Part shown: in pieces, positions 15,788-24,418 of the stretch | Position numbering within the stretch: position 1 is the stretch's first letter | Layout: every line of letters begins with the position of its first letter | Assembly (NCBI RefSeq): GCF_026898115.1 | Contig: NZ_CP114036.1 | Coordinates: forward strand, 2,232,001 to 2,296,000 | Source of the DNA: Streptomyces sp. S465 | Lineage (GTDB): Bacteria; Actinomycetota; Actinomycetes; Streptomycetales; Streptomycetaceae | DNA length: 64,000 nucleotides | Reading direction: 5' to 3' | The notes under the pieces: generated by a model | The model's input: only the letters and a program-made list of their open reading frames with translations | Databases searched by the model: none | What the model was told of the DNA's origin: nothing | Position numbers and translations under genes: made by a program

Positions 15788-16974
15788 TGACTGATCTCGC
15801 CCCGACCGACTGCGCGCCACCCGGCGACGGCGGCAGACCGGGCCGCACCACCGGCCCCACGCCGCGCCGGGCCGCTTCGGCGTTGCTCGCGTATGCGGGG
15901 ACGCGCCTGCTCGGGCTGGTGGTTCTCGCGGTCTGGGGCGCCTTCGCGGACAAGAGCCCGCACCAGCTGCTCGCGGCCCGCTGGGACGCGCTGTGGTACA
16001 CCCGCATCGCCGAGGAGGGGTACGGCTACGCGCTCCGGCTGCCCGACGGGTCGGTCCACTCCGACCTCGCGTTCTTCCCCCTGCTCCCCGCGCTGGAGCG
16101 AGTGATTTCAGCCATAGCCCCGCTGACCGCGGCCGACGCCGGTCTGCTGGTGAGCTGGGTCACGTCCCTGCTCGCCGCCTGGGGGATCTTCGCGATCGGC
16201 GATCTGCTCCACGGCCGGCGGGTGGGCCTCACGCTGGCCGCGCTGTGGGGCGTGCTGCCGGTCGGGATCGTGCAGTCGATGGCGTACTCGGAGTCGCTCT
16301 TCACGGCACTGGCCGCCTGGGGGGTGTACGCGGCGCTGACCCGGCGGTGGCTGTGGGCGGGGCTGCTCGCGGCGCTGGCGGGGCTCACCCGGCCGGTGGG
16401 GGCGGCGGTGGTCGCGGCGGTCTGGGTGGCGGCCGCGGTGGAGCTGCTGCCCGGCGGGCGGTGGCGGCGGGCGGGAGGAATGGATCGGGGCCTGCTCGCG
16501 GGCGTCGTGCTCGCGCCGCTGGGCTGGCTCGGCTATGTGACCTGGGTGGCCTTCCGGACCGGAAGCGTCACCGGCTACTTCGACGTCCAGAACGGCTGGG
16601 GAAACGGCTTCGACGGCGGCCTGGCCTTCGCACGCTTCATCGGCGGGCTGCTGACCGGCCCGCCCTTCGTGGACGGGCTCGGCCTGCTGCTCGGCGTCGG
16701 GGCGCTGCTCTGGCTCTACGCCCGCTGTGTGCGGCAGCGCCAGCCGCTGCCGCTGCTGGCCTACGGCGGGGCGGTGCTCGCCCTGGCGCTGACCGCGAAG
16801 GGGTACTTCGGCTCCAAGCCCCGGCTGCTGCTACCGGCCTTCCCCCTGCTGCTGCCGGCCGCGGTCGCCCTGGCCCGGCTGCGGCCGGGGCGCGCCGCGC
16901 TGGTGCTGGGCTCGGTCGGGCTCGTCTCCGCGCTGTACGGGGCCTTCTGGCTGCACGGCTCCGGGCCGCCGTGA
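15787..16974 (+). CDS. Integral-membrane mannosyltransferase, PIG-V-like
   Basis: The 395-residue polytopic membrane protein has roughly nine to ten hydrophobic segments. Near residues 60-80 the loop RWDALWYTRIAEEGYGY matches the conserved WD...WY..IA..GY motif of PIG-V/PMT-like GT-C glycosyltransferases, which transfer mannose from a polyprenol-phosphate donor outside the membrane. A second family motif is FFPLLPALER. The GTG at 15787 is favoured; a TTG at 15772 is possible. The long upstream frame to 15571 encodes low-complexity sequence and is rejected. Acceptor unknown; wall glycans or lipoglycans are plausible. Confidence 0.8.
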   Translation: MTDLAPTDCAPPGDGGRPGRTTGPTPRRAASALLAYAGTRLLGLVVLAVWGAFADKSPHQLLAARWDALWYTRIAEEGYGYALRLPDGSVHSDLAFFPLLPALERVISAIAPLTAADAGLLVSWVTSLLAAWGIFAIGDLLHGRRVGLTLAALWGVLPVGIVQSMAYSESLFTALAAWGVYAALTRRWLWAGLLAALAGLTRPVGAAVVAAVWVAAAVELLPGGRWRRAGGMDRGLLAGVVLAPLGWLGYVTWVAFRTGSVTGYFDVQNGWGNGFDGGLAFARFIGGLLTGPPFVDGLGLLLGVGALLWLYARCVRQRQPLPLLAYGGAVLALALTAKGYFGSKPRLLLPAFPLLLPAAVALARLRPGRAALVLGSVGLVSALYGAFWLHGSGPP

Positions 16975-17276
16975 TCCGACCATCCCGGCCGGATCGCCGA
17001 GCGCCCGCGGAGAGCCGCGTCCGGCCGCCCGGCGACGCCCGGGGAAACAACGAGGAACGCCTCGGCTAATACGCGATAAACACCCCCTGTAAGAATTCCA
17101 TAAAGGCCCTGGGACACGCCCATTGCAAGGGCGGGTCACAAAAGTCCGGGAGCTCGCGCATTCCTGGGAAAGGGCACGGCCAAAAGCCATGGGCGAGACG
17201 CACTCCACATCACATCGTCATCACAAAGCGACCTGATCGACCGAACCCGCCTGTCACGCAATGTAACGTCGATTAG
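16975..17276. other. Intergenic, promoter region of the PAP2 gene
   Basis: About 300 bp that is distinctly more AT-rich than its surroundings (for example around 17066-17110 and 17210-17275). A small hairpin CGCCC/GGGCG lies near 17116-17132. It probably contains the PAP2 promoter. No gene is seen. Confidence 0.4.
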
Positions 17277-18308
17277 GTGCGTACCGAAGACAGGCTCCCG
17301 GCGACCGAGGAGCGACGGCCCGATCTCATGCGACCACGCATGACCCGAACGCGCTTCTGGCTGCTCGGGACCACCATTGCGGTCTACGCGGCGACCGTGA
17401 TCGGGGTGCTCACCACCTCATGGCTGGTGGAGCTCGACTGGCAGGTGATGCTCTTCCGGCCCTACAAGCAGTGGCCGGAATTCCACACCTTCCTGGACTA
17501 TTTCGTCGTCATGGGCCAGCGCGGCCCGACCGCGGTGGCCGTCGCCGCCTGGCTGGGGTGGTGCTGCCACCGGCAGCGCACCCTGCGCCCGCTGCTGGTG
17601 CTGGGCACCTCCCTGCTGCTGCTGAACGCCACCGTGGGCGCGGTGAAGCTCGGCTTCGGCCGGCTCGGTCCGCACTACGCGACCACCGTCGGGTCCAATG
17701 AGATGTGGGGGACCGGCGATATATTTCCTTCCGGTCACACCGCGAACGCCGTGGTCACCTGGGGCGTGCTCGCCTATCTGGCGACCACCCCCCTGGCCCG
17801 CAGAGTCGCCTCGCTGATCGCCGCGGGGTTCGCCTTCGGCGTCGGCATGACCACCGTCTACCTCGGCACCCACTGGCTGAGCGATGTGGTGCTGGGCTGG
17901 GCGGCCGGGGTGCTGGTGCTGCTGGCGCTGCCGTGGCTGGAGCCGGCCATGGCCCGCGCCGAGGTGCTGCTGCTGACCCTGTGGCGCCGGGTGCGCGAGC
18001 GCCGGGCGGCCGCGCCGGTGCCCACCGGGCCGCCGGTCGCCGGGACCCCGCTGGCCACCCCGCGTGCCGCCCGCGACGACGAGCTGCCCGCCCGGGAGAC
18101 CGTGGCGGTGATCCGGCCGGCCGCCGCGGCCGGCCGCGGCCCCGACGGACGGCCCCACCACCCGGTCCGCCAGCACACGGTGCGCTCCGAGCGCACCCCG
18201 GTCACCCCGGTCGGCAGCCGCCGGCCGCCGCACGCCGACCGGGTGCCGCGCACCACGGCGCCCTTCGGCCCGCCCGCCGGCCGCGGCCGGACGCCCGCGG
18301 GGGGCTGA
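17277..18308 (+). CDS. PAP2-family membrane phosphatase with basic Pro/Arg tail
   Basis: This is a membrane phosphatidic-acid or polyprenyl-pyrophosphate phosphatase. About six hydrophobic helices carry the three PAP2 motifs: KLGFGRLGP (a variant of KxxxxxxRP), FPSGHTANA (PSGH) and YLGTHWLSDVVLG (HxxxD). The last 110 residues form a Pro/Arg/Thr-rich cytosolic tail absent from minimal family members. The GTG at 17277 is the first start; the ATG at 17328 or 17340 is possible and would shorten the N-terminus by 17-21 residues. A strong terminator follows. A role in recycling undecaprenyl-PP is likely but not proven. Confidence 0.82.
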   Translation: MRTEDRLPATEERRPDLMRPRMTRTRFWLLGTTIAVYAATVIGVLTTSWLVELDWQVMLFRPYKQWPEFHTFLDYFVVMGQRGPTAVAVAAWLGWCCHRQRTLRPLLVLGTSLLLLNATVGAVKLGFGRLGPHYATTVGSNEMWGTGDIFPSGHTANAVVTWGVLAYLATTPLARRVASLIAAGFAFGVGMTTVYLGTHWLSDVVLGWAAGVLVLLALPWLEPAMARAEVLLLTLWRRVRERRAAAPVPTGPPVAGTPLATPRAARDDELPARETVAVIRPAAAAGRGPDGRPHHPVRQHTVRSERTPVTPVGSRRPPHADRVPRTTAPFGPPAGRGRTPAGG

Positions 18309-18375
18309 GCCGCCGCACCGGGCCGCGGGGCGGTACGCACACCCTTCCCCGCTTCCCAGCGCCGGTCGATTCGCG

Positions 18376-18421
18376 CACCACGGCCCCGGACGCTCCGCCG
18401 AGAGCGTCCGGGGCCGTGGTG
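18376..18421. terminator. Very strong bidirectional terminator hairpin
   Basis: A perfect 20-bp inverted repeat (18376-18395 with 18402-18421; arm begins caccacggccccgg) has a 6-nt loop. It lies between the PAP2 gene and the convergent I78 inhibitor gene. Confidence 0.9.
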
Positions 18422-18488
18422 TGTCCGGGCACGTGACGTGTCCGGACAGGTGGCGTGTCCACGCAGGTGCCGTATCCGCGCAGGGCGG
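18421..18488. repeat. Degenerate 17-bp tandem repeat, four copies
   Basis: Units gtgtccgggcacgtgac, gtgtccggacaggtggc, gtgtccacgcaggtgcc and a more divergent fourth copy follow directly on the terminator hairpin. Divergence rises to the right. Confidence 0.75.
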
Positions 18489-18526
18489 ACCGGCGCGCCT
18501 CGGACAGCCGGGCCGGACCGGGCCGG

Positions 18527-18742
18527 TCAGCCGCGCCAGCAGCGCTTCACGGTGCCGTCGTCCACCTCGAAGTCGATCCGCCCGCGCACGTACTCCATCG
18601 TGATGATCGCGCCCGGCGGAAGCGACCGTACGGTGGTCCAGCCGCGGGCGCGCGCCCTCTCCTCGGCGGTACGGGCATCGAGACCCACATAGCTGTCGAG
18701 ATCGTCGTCGGGTTCGGCCGGAAGGTTCGGTACAGGTCCCAT
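18527..18742 (-). CDS. I78-family peptidase inhibitor, small
   Basis: This 71-residue protein is homologous to the Aspergillus elastase inhibitor family I78. The key segment VGLDARTAEERARARGW is followed by RSLPPGAIITMEYVRGRI and the terminal DGTVKRCW. In family members the reactive loop follows the conserved helix. There is no signal peptide, so it may act on a cytosolic protease. The ATG at 18742 has a weak GGTGG; the long frame to 19096 crosses the gas-vesicle promoter region and is rejected. Confidence 0.8.
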   Translation of the reverse strand: MGPVPNLPAEPDDDLDSYVGLDARTAEERARARGWTTVRSLPPGAIITMEYVRGRIDFEVDDGTVKRCWRG

Positions 18743-19142
18743 GACAGCCACCGTAGGTGGCTCCATACGAGTGGCAAACCCGGAGTGCCCATGGACTGGC
18801 ACCGCCTCATGTGCCTCGTGTCCGCCATTCGTCACACTTGTGTCACAGAAAACACGCCCGGGTTTGTCGGCGACTTCGTCACTCTTCCGGGGCTTGTGTT
18901 GACGTCTCGAAGATGACGGCGAGTTTCCGTCGATATCCCGCGCCAAACCACCGGCTCCGGTATGGACGGCGGGCCTTGGCGAGATCCTTCGAACAATTCG
19001 CACAGCTGCCGGAAAAGCGATGTCCGGACCCTCCGGAACACACACTTCCGCCACACATCGCCGAAGCCGAACCCGAAGGCCGGAGCCGAACCCCAAGGTT
19101 TACGCCCAGCCGGACGCGGTACCCGCCGCCACCGGAGACCAC
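18743..19142. other. Promoter region between I78 inhibitor and gas-vesicle operon
   Basis: About 400 bp without a convincing gene, divergent between the inhibitor and gvpO. A TTGACG lies at 18899-18904, but no matching -10 is clear. A GTCACAC-TT-GTGTCAC near-repeat lies around 18831-18846. It must hold the gvp operon promoter. Confidence 0.45.
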
Positions 19143-19445
19143 ATGACTGACACATCCGATGAGACCCCCGAGAAGACGGCGGCCGGCGACCTGACCCCGC
19201 TGGCACTTCTGCGCGCCGCCCGTGAACAGCTCGTCGAGCTGACGGGCCTGGCCCCCGAGTCCGTGCCCCGCCTGGAGCGGACCGACGAGGGGTGGGTGCT
19301 GGAGGCCGAGGTGGTGGAGCTGGCCCGGGTGCCGGAGACGATGAGCCTGATGGCGCTGTACGAGGTGAGCCTCGACCCGGACGGCATCCTCACCGGATAC
19401 CGCCGCCTCCGCCGCTATGAGCGCGGACGGAGCGACCGCGCCTGA
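19143..19445 (+). CDS. gvpO: Gas vesicle protein GvpO
   Basis: This 100-residue accessory protein is required for gas-vesicle formation in halophilic archaea and conserved at the start of Streptomyces gvp clusters. The core LRAAREQLVELTGLAPESV, GWVLEAEVVELARVPETM and YEVSLDPDG...YRRLRRYERG is diagnostic. The ATG at 19143 has GGAG at 6 bp and follows an in-frame but unsupported upstream extension. It is the first gene of an eight-gene operon on the plus strand. Confidence 0.93.
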   Translation: MTDTSDETPEKTAAGDLTPLALLRAAREQLVELTGLAPESVPRLERTDEGWVLEAEVVELARVPETMSLMALYEVSLDPDGILTGYRRLRRYERGRSDRA

Positions 19446-19522
19446 CGGCGGGAGCCCCGGACGCCCACGAAACCCAAGACCTTGAGACCTGAACCCCGAA
19501 ACCCGAGAGGAGCACATCCGAC

Positions 19523-19972
19523 ATGACCACTGTTGTCCCGGCACAGCAATCCAGAGGCGGTGGCGGCTCCAGCGGCCTGTACGACGTCCTGGAACTCATC
19601 CTCGACCGGGGGCTGGTGATCGACGCGTTCATCCGCGTCTCCCTCGTCGGCATCGAGATACTCAAGATCGACGTCCGGGTCGTGGTGGCCAGCGTCGACA
19701 CGTATCTGCGGTTCGCCGAGGCGTGCAACCGGCTCGACCTGGAGTCGGGGCCGAACAAGTCCCCCGGACTGCCCGAGGTCGTGGAGGGCATCACCGAGGG
19801 CGGTGCGCGTTCCAAGACCAAGGGCGCCCTCTCCGGCGCGGGCGAGACCGTCTCCAAGGCCGCCCAGTCCGTGGCCGAGGCGATCCGGCCGGCGGAGGAG
19901 GACGACGAGGAGCCGCGCCGCCGGCGTCCGGCCCGTAAGGCGGCGCCGAAGAAGTCCGAGGAGTCCGCATGA
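19523..19972 (+). CDS. gvpA: Gas vesicle structural protein GvpA with long basic/acidic tail
   Basis: GvpA forms the ribbed wall of the gas-filled shell. Residues 18-66 ([20 protein letters not shown] ... [17 protein letters not shown]) match the conserved helix-strand-strand-helix fold. The 149-residue length, with a roughly 70-residue C-terminal extension ending in Glu/Asp-rich and Arg/Lys/Ala-rich blocks, is unusual for a wall protein of about 70 residues but common in Streptomyces copies. GAGAGGAG precedes the ATG. A 77-bp gap separates it from gvpO; the stop overlaps the gvpF start by 4 bp. Confidence 0.93.
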   Translation: MTTVVPAQQSRGGGGSSGLYDVLELILDRGLVIDAFIRVSLVGIEILKIDVRVVVASVDTYLRFAEACNRLDLESGPNKSPGLPEVVEGITEGGARSKTKGALSGAGETVSKAAQSVAEAIRPAEEDDEEPRRRRPARKAAPKKSEESA

Positions 19973-20688
19973 GCACGTATGTCTACGGCATCGCGCGCGG
20001 TGAGGTCGCGGATCTGGACGATCGGCTGACCGGCATCGGTGACCCCCCGCTGCCGGTCCGGGCGCTGAACGAGGGCGAGCTGGCCGCGATCGTCAGCGAC
20101 TGCCCGGCGGAGCTCAAGCCCCGGCGGCGCGATCTGCTGGCCCATCAGCATGTGCTGGCCGAGGTGAGCGGCTCCCATCCGGTGCTGCCGATGCGCTTCG
20201 GCAGCGTGTCCTCCAGCGACGAGGACGTCCGCAGCGTGCTGGCCGAGCACGCCGACCGCTACCAGGACCAGCTCAGCCGGCTGTCCGGCCGGGTGGAGTA
20301 CAACGTCAAGGCCGTGCACGACGAGGACGCGGTGCTGCACCAGGTGCTCGCCGAGGAGCCGGACCTGCGGGTGATGGCGGAGGCCAACCGCGCGGCGGGC
20401 GGCGGCACCTACGAGGAGCGGGTGCGCTTCGGCGAACGGGTGGCCGAGGCGGTACGGGCGCACGAGGTGCGGGACGCCAAGCTGGTGGAGGAGGCGCTGG
20501 CCCCGACGGCCGAGGACGTGCGCCCCGGACCGGAGAGCGGCGGCTGGTTCCTGAGCCTGTCCCTGCTGCTGGACAAGGACGCCGCGGATCCGCTGCTGAC
20601 GGCGGCCGCCGATCTGGAGAAGGCCCATCCCTGGCTGAAGCTGCGGCTCAACGGCCCGCTGCCGCCGTACAGCTTCGTCGAGTCCTGA
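19969..20688 (+). CDS. gvpF: Gas vesicle protein GvpF (GvpF/GvpL family)
   Basis: The 239-residue protein belongs to the GvpF/L family, which binds GvpA early in shell assembly. Family signatures are VYGIARG at the start, LPMRFGSV in the middle, [12 protein letters not shown], and the C-terminal [10 protein letters not shown]. It starts within the ATGA overlap of gvpA and ends at the first base of gvpG, implying translational coupling. Confidence 0.93.
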   Translation: MSTYVYGIARGEVADLDDRLTGIGDPPLPVRALNEGELAAIVSDCPAELKPRRRDLLAHQHVLAEVSGSHPVLPMRFGSVSSSDEDVRSVLAEHADRYQDQLSRLSGRVEYNVKAVHDEDAVLHQVLAEEPDLRVMAEANRAAGGGTYEERVRFGERVAEAVRAHEVRDAKLVEEALAPTAEDVRPGPESGGWFLSLSLLLDKDAADPLLTAAADLEKAHPWLKLRLNGPLPPYSFVES

Positions 20689-20894
20689 TGCTGATGATCG
20701 GCTGGGTGCTGAGGCAGGTCGTGGCCGCCGCGGAGCGGGAGTACTACGACCCGGCCAACATCCAGCGCGCCCTGGCCGATCTGGAGAACCGGCTCGACCT
20801 GGGCGAGATCGACGAGAAGGAGTTCGAGCGGCAGGAGGACGCGCTGCTCGACCGGTTGGAGGAGGCGCGCCAGTGGGCGAACGGGACTCTGTGA
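20688..20894 (+). CDS. gvpG: Gas vesicle protein GvpG
   Basis: This 68-residue acidic helical protein with the GvpG pattern PANIQRALADLENRLDLGEIDEKEFERQEDALLDRLEEA is a minor assembly factor. It shares one base with the gvpF stop and overlaps the next gene by about 20 bp if that gene's GTG at 20873 is used. Confidence 0.9.
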   Translation: MLMIGWVLRQVVAAAEREYYDPANIQRALADLENRLDLGEIDEKEFERQEDALLDRLEEARQWANGTL

Positions 20895-21277
20895 CCACCC
20901 GGGGCGGTGTGGCCCCGACGGCCGGCGCGTATGGCTCTCCGGCCTCGTCGTTCGGCTCCTCGGGATCGTACGGGGTGGCCAACCGGGGCGAGGGCGGGGC
21001 CAACCTCGCCGACATCCTGGAGCGGGTGCTCGACAAGGGCGTGGTGATCGCGGGCGATATCCGCATCAATCTGCTCGACATCGAACTTCTCACGATCAAG
21101 CTGCGGCTGATCGTGGCCTCGGTCGACAAGGCGAAGGAGATGGGCATCGACTGGTGGGAGCACGATCCGTCGCTCTCCTCCCGCGCCCGGACCGACCGGA
21201 CCGAAGTGACCGACCAGGCCGCCCGGACCGACCGGGCCGAGGTGCCCAGCGGGGAGAACGAGGAGAAGACCGCATGA
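20873..21277 (+). CDS. gvpJ: GvpA-like gas vesicle protein, GvpJ type
   Basis: The 134-residue protein has a Gly/Ser-rich N-terminus followed by a GvpA fold: LADILERVLDKGVVIAGDIRINLLDIELLTIKLRLIVASVDKAKEMG. GvpJ-type paralogues cap or shape the vesicle ends. The GTG at 20873 follows GGAGGAGG with 7-bp spacing and is preferred; the GTG at 20891, forming a 4-bp overlap with the gvpG stop, is the alternative. The tail holds an imperfect Arg-Thr-Asp-Arg duplication. Confidence 0.85.
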   Translation: MGERDSVTTRGGVAPTAGAYGSPASSFGSSGSYGVANRGEGGANLADILERVLDKGVVIAGDIRINLLDIELLTIKLRLIVASVDKAKEMGIDWWEHDPSLSSRARTDRTEVTDQAARTDRAEVPSGENEEKTA

Positions 21278-22092
21278 CCGAAGGACTGCGGTACGCCTAC
21301 GCGGTGGTACGCGACACCGGTACGCCGGACGCCGCCCCGGACGTGCTCGCCGCCCTGGAGGGGGTGCCCGGAGTGGCGGGCGAACCGGTGCGCGCCGTAC
21401 GCCATCTGGGCCTCGCCGTCCTGGCGGGCACCGTGCCCGCCGAGCACTTCGACGAGGGCCCGCTGCGCGAGCGGCTGGAGGACATGGCATGGCTGGAGCG
21501 GGTGGCGCGCGCCCATCAGCGGGTGGTCGACACCGCGGGCGCCGAGTCCTGCGTCATACCGGTCCGGCTGGCCACCGTCTGCCGTGGTGAGGAGGGGCTG
21601 CGGCGGATGCTCGCCGACGGGCGGGAGCGGTTCGCCTCGGCGCTGGACCGGCTGGAGGGCCGGGTCGAATGGGGCGTCAAGGCATATGCCGAGGCGCCCC
21701 CGCCCGAGGAGCCGCCCGCCGGGGAACCAAACGCTGCGACCGCCCTGTCCGGCCGTGACTACCTGCGCCGCCGCAAGGCACAGCGGCACGCCGCCGAGCA
21801 GCGCTGGGGCCATACGGAGGAGGGTGCGCGGCTGGTGCACGACACCCTCGCCGGGCTGGCCGAGCGGCACCGGCTGCATCCGCCGCAGGACCCGAAGCTG
21901 TCGGGGGTGTCCGACCGCAATGTGCTGAACGCCGCATATCTGGTACGGCGCGAGGACAGCGCCGGTTTCGCCCAGCGGGTCGGTGAGCTGGCCGGGCGGG
22001 CGGCCGGGCTGCGGGTGGAGCTGACCGGCCCGTGGGCGCCGTACTCCTTCACCGCCCCTGACGAAGCCGAGGGCGCGGGGGCGGGCGGATGA
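21274..22092 (+). CDS. gvpL: Gas vesicle protein GvpL (GvpF/GvpL family)
   Basis: This 272-residue second GvpF/L-family protein begins LRYAYAVVRDTG and carries CVIPVRLATVCRGEE, RVEWGVKAYAE and the terminal GPWAPYSFT. It overlaps the upstream stop by 4 bp (ATGA). It differs from GvpF by a Pro/Glu linker near residue 150 and a longer central helical region. Confidence 0.9.
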   Translation: MTEGLRYAYAVVRDTGTPDAAPDVLAALEGVPGVAGEPVRAVRHLGLAVLAGTVPAEHFDEGPLRERLEDMAWLERVARAHQRVVDTAGAESCVIPVRLATVCRGEEGLRRMLADGRERFASALDRLEGRVEWGVKAYAEAPPPEEPPAGEPNAATALSGRDYLRRRKAQRHAAEQRWGHTEEGARLVHDTLAGLAERHRLHPPQDPKLSGVSDRNVLNAAYLVRREDSAGFAQRVGELAGRAAGLRVELTGPWAPYSFTAPDEAEGAGAGG

Positions 22093-22292
22093 CGACGGCC
22101 CCGGCCGACCGTCCCCTGGCCCATCAGCAGATCGCCCTGGTGGATGTGTTGGACCGGCTGCTCGCGGGCGGAGTGGTGATCACCGGTGATCTGACCCTGC
22201 GGATCGCCGACGTCGATCTGGTCCGTATCGATCTGCGCGCGCTCATCAGCTCGGTGAACGCCAATGTGCCGTCGCCCTGGGAGGAACCATGA
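22089..22292 (+). CDS. gvpS: Gas vesicle protein GvpS (short GvpA-like)
   Basis: At 67 residues this is almost only the GvpA-type fold: QIALVDVLDRLLAGGVVITGDLTLRIADVDLVRIDLRALISSV. Such short copies are called GvpS in Streptomyces clusters. It has ATGA overlaps at both ends with gvpL and gvpK. Confidence 0.85.
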   Translation: MTTAPADRPLAHQQIALVDVLDRLLAGGVVITGDLTLRIADVDLVRIDLRALISSVNANVPSPWEEP

Positions 22293-22579
22293 GCGGAACC
22301 GTGAGCCACAAGCTGGAGCTGGACCAGGACACCGTCGAGCGTGACCTGATGAAGCTGGTGCTGACCGTCGTCGAGCTGCTGCGCCAGCTCATGGAGCGGC
22401 AGGCGCTGCGCCGGGTGGACCAGGGCGACCTGACGGAGGACCAGGAGGAGCGGATCGGGCTGACGCTGATGCTGCTGGAGGACCGGATGGGCACCCTCTG
22501 CGCGCGCTACGGCATCGCGCCCTCGGAGCTCAATCTGGACCTTGGGCCGCTCGGTCCGCTGCTGTCCCCGGGGGAGTGA
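22289..22579 (+). CDS. gvpK: Gas vesicle protein GvpK
   Basis: The 96-residue acidic protein matches GvpK: DRDLMKLVLTVVELLRQLMERQA-like helix, LGLMLLEDRM-like helix (here LTLMLLEDRMGTLC) and the closing DLNLDLGPLGPLL-type segment. It is the last gene of the operon. No terminator stands out in the 97 bp before the oxidase gene, so read-through into that gene is possible. Confidence 0.9.
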   Translation: MSGTVSHKLELDQDTVERDLMKLVLTVVELLRQLMERQALRRVDQGDLTEDQEERIGLTLMLLEDRMGTLCARYGIAPSELNLDLGPLGPLLSPGE

Positions 22580-22676
22580 CGGTCAGGGCAGCTCCACGGT
22601 TCGCCGCAGCCAGCGGACGATCATGACGGTACCCGTCTCCAGGACCGAACCCGCCCAGGACACGTAAGGAGCCTCG

Positions 22677-24386
22677 ATGGCGACAGACACCGCGCGGGCC
22701 GTCGGTCCGGTCCGGGTGACACGGCAGGGCAGTGTGCTCGTGGACTGGCTCACCACCACCGACCACAAGAAGATCGGGCATCTGTATCTGATCTCGTCCT
22801 TCGGCTTCTTCCTGGTCGGAGGCGTCCTGGCGCTGGTGATGCGCGCGGAGCTGGCCCGCCCCGGGCTCCAGATCGTCTCCCAGGAGGAGTTCGACCAGGC
22901 GTTCACCCTGCACGGCACGATCATGCTGCTGCTGTTCGCCACCCCGGCCTTCGCGGGGTTCGCCAACGAGATCATGCCGCTCCAGATCGGCGCGCCGGAT
23001 GTGGCCTTCCCACGCCTCAACATGCTGTCGTACTGGCTGTATCTGTTCGGCGGGCTGATCGTGGTGGCCAGTCTGCTGGTGCCGGGGGGCGCCGCGGACT
23101 TCGGCTGGACCGCCTACGCCCCGCTCAACAGCGCGATCCGCTCCCCCGGTATCGGCGCCGATATGTGGATCATGGGGCTGGCGCTGTCCGGCTTCGGGAC
23201 GATCCTGGGCGCGGTGAACTTCCTGACCACCATCATGGCGATGCGGGCGCCGGGGATGACGATGTTCCGGATGCCGATCTTCACCTGGAACACCCTCTTC
23301 ACCTCGATCATGATCCTGATGGCGTTCCCGGTGCTGGCGGCGGCGCTGCTGGCGCTGGAGGCGGACCGGCGGTTCGGGGCGGTGGTCTTCGACGCCCGGT
23401 ACGGCGGACCGCTGCTGTGGCAGCACCTCTTCTGGTTCTTCGGCCATCCCGAGGTCTACATCATCGCGCTGCCGTTCTTCGGCATCATCACCGAGATCAT
23501 CCCGGTCTTCTCCCGTAAACCGGTCTTCGGCTATGTGACGCTGATCGGCGCGACCATGGCCATCACCGGACTGTCGATGGTGGTCTGGGCACACCACATG
23601 TTCGCCACGGGATCGGTTCTGCTGCCCTTCTTCTCCCTGATGTCATTTCTGATCGCGGTGCCGACCGGGGTGAAGTTCTTCAACTGGATCGGCACCATGC
23701 TGGGCGGCTCGGTGTCCCTGGAGGCGCCGATGCTGTGGGCGGTCGGGTTCCTGGTGAGCTTCCTCTTCGGGGGGCTCACCGGCGTCATCCTGGCCTCACC
23801 GCCGATGGACTTCCATGTCACCGACACCTACTTCGTCGTGGGCCACTTCCACTACGTGGTCTTCGGCACCGTCGTCTTCGCGATGTTCGCGGGGTTCTAC
23901 TTCTGGTGGCCGAAGTTCACCGGGAAGCTGCTGGAGGAGCGGCTGGCCCGGATCCACTTCTGGACGCTGTTCGTCGGCTTCCACACCACCTTCCTGGTGC
24001 ACCACTGGCTGGGGGTGGAGGGGATGCCGCGCCGCTACGCCGACTATCTGGCGGCGGACGGCTTCACCGCGCTCAACACCGTCTCCACCATCGGCTCCTT
24101 CCTGCTGGGCATGTCGACCCTGCCGTTCCTCTACAACGTCTGGAAGACGGCCAAGTACGGGAAGAAGATCGAGACGGACGACCCCTGGGGGTTCGGCCGC
24201 TCCCTGGAGTGGGCGACCTCCTGTCCCCCGCCCCGGCACAACTTCACCACCCTGCCGAGGGTCCGCTCCGAGTCGCCCGCCTTCGATCTGCACCATCCGG
24301 AGGTGGCCGGCCTGGAGCAGGGGAAGGACCAGCAGCTGAAGCCGCGGGGGGCGATCGGCCCAGGGCCCGAGCCAGGCGGTCCCTGA
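22677..24386 (+). CDS. ctaD: Cytochrome c oxidase subunit I, orphan copy
   Basis: This is the catalytic subunit of an aa3-type terminal oxidase, 569 residues with 12 membrane helices. All metal ligands are present: His79 (heme a) in LHGTIM, His257 and cross-linked Tyr261 in GHPEVY with Glu259, His306/307 (CuB), and His390/His392 in GHFHYVV (hemes a3 and a). AAGGAG precedes the ATG. CtaC, CtaE, CtaF and the bc1 genes that normally surround ctaD are absent, so this is probably a second copy that must borrow partner subunits. It lies 97 bp after gvpK on the same strand. Confidence 0.93.
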   Translation: MATDTARAVGPVRVTRQGSVLVDWLTTTDHKKIGHLYLISSFGFFLVGGVLALVMRAELARPGLQIVSQEEFDQAFTLHGTIMLLLFATPAFAGFANEIMPLQIGAPDVAFPRLNMLSYWLYLFGGLIVVASLLVPGGAADFGWTAYAPLNSAIRSPGIGADMWIMGLALSGFGTILGAVNFLTTIMAMRAPGMTMFRMPIFTWNTLFTSIMILMAFPVLAAALLALEADRRFGAVVFDARYGGPLLWQHLFWFFGHPEVYIIALPFFGIITEIIPVFSRKPVFGYVTLIGATMAITGLSMVVWAHHMFATGSVLLPFFSLMSFLIAVPTGVKFFNWIGTMLGGSVSLEAPMLWAVGFLVSFLFGGLTGVILASPPMDFHVTDTYFVVGHFHYVVFGTVVFAMFAGFYFWWPKFTGKLLEERLARIHFWTLFVGFHTTFLVHHWLGVEGMPRRYADYLAADGFTALNTVSTIGSFLLGMSTLPFLYNVWKTAKYGKKIETDDPWGFGRSLEWATSCPPPRHNFTTLPRVRSESPAFDLHHPEVAGLEQGKDQQLKPRGAIGPGPEPGGP

Positions 24387-24418
24387 GCCTCGAGCCCCCG
24401 CCGAAGCCCCCGTCAGGA

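Noticed and set aside
19143..24386. Phage or tailocin cluster
   Set aside because: The small coupled genes are clear gas-vesicle proteins and no phage structural gene is present.
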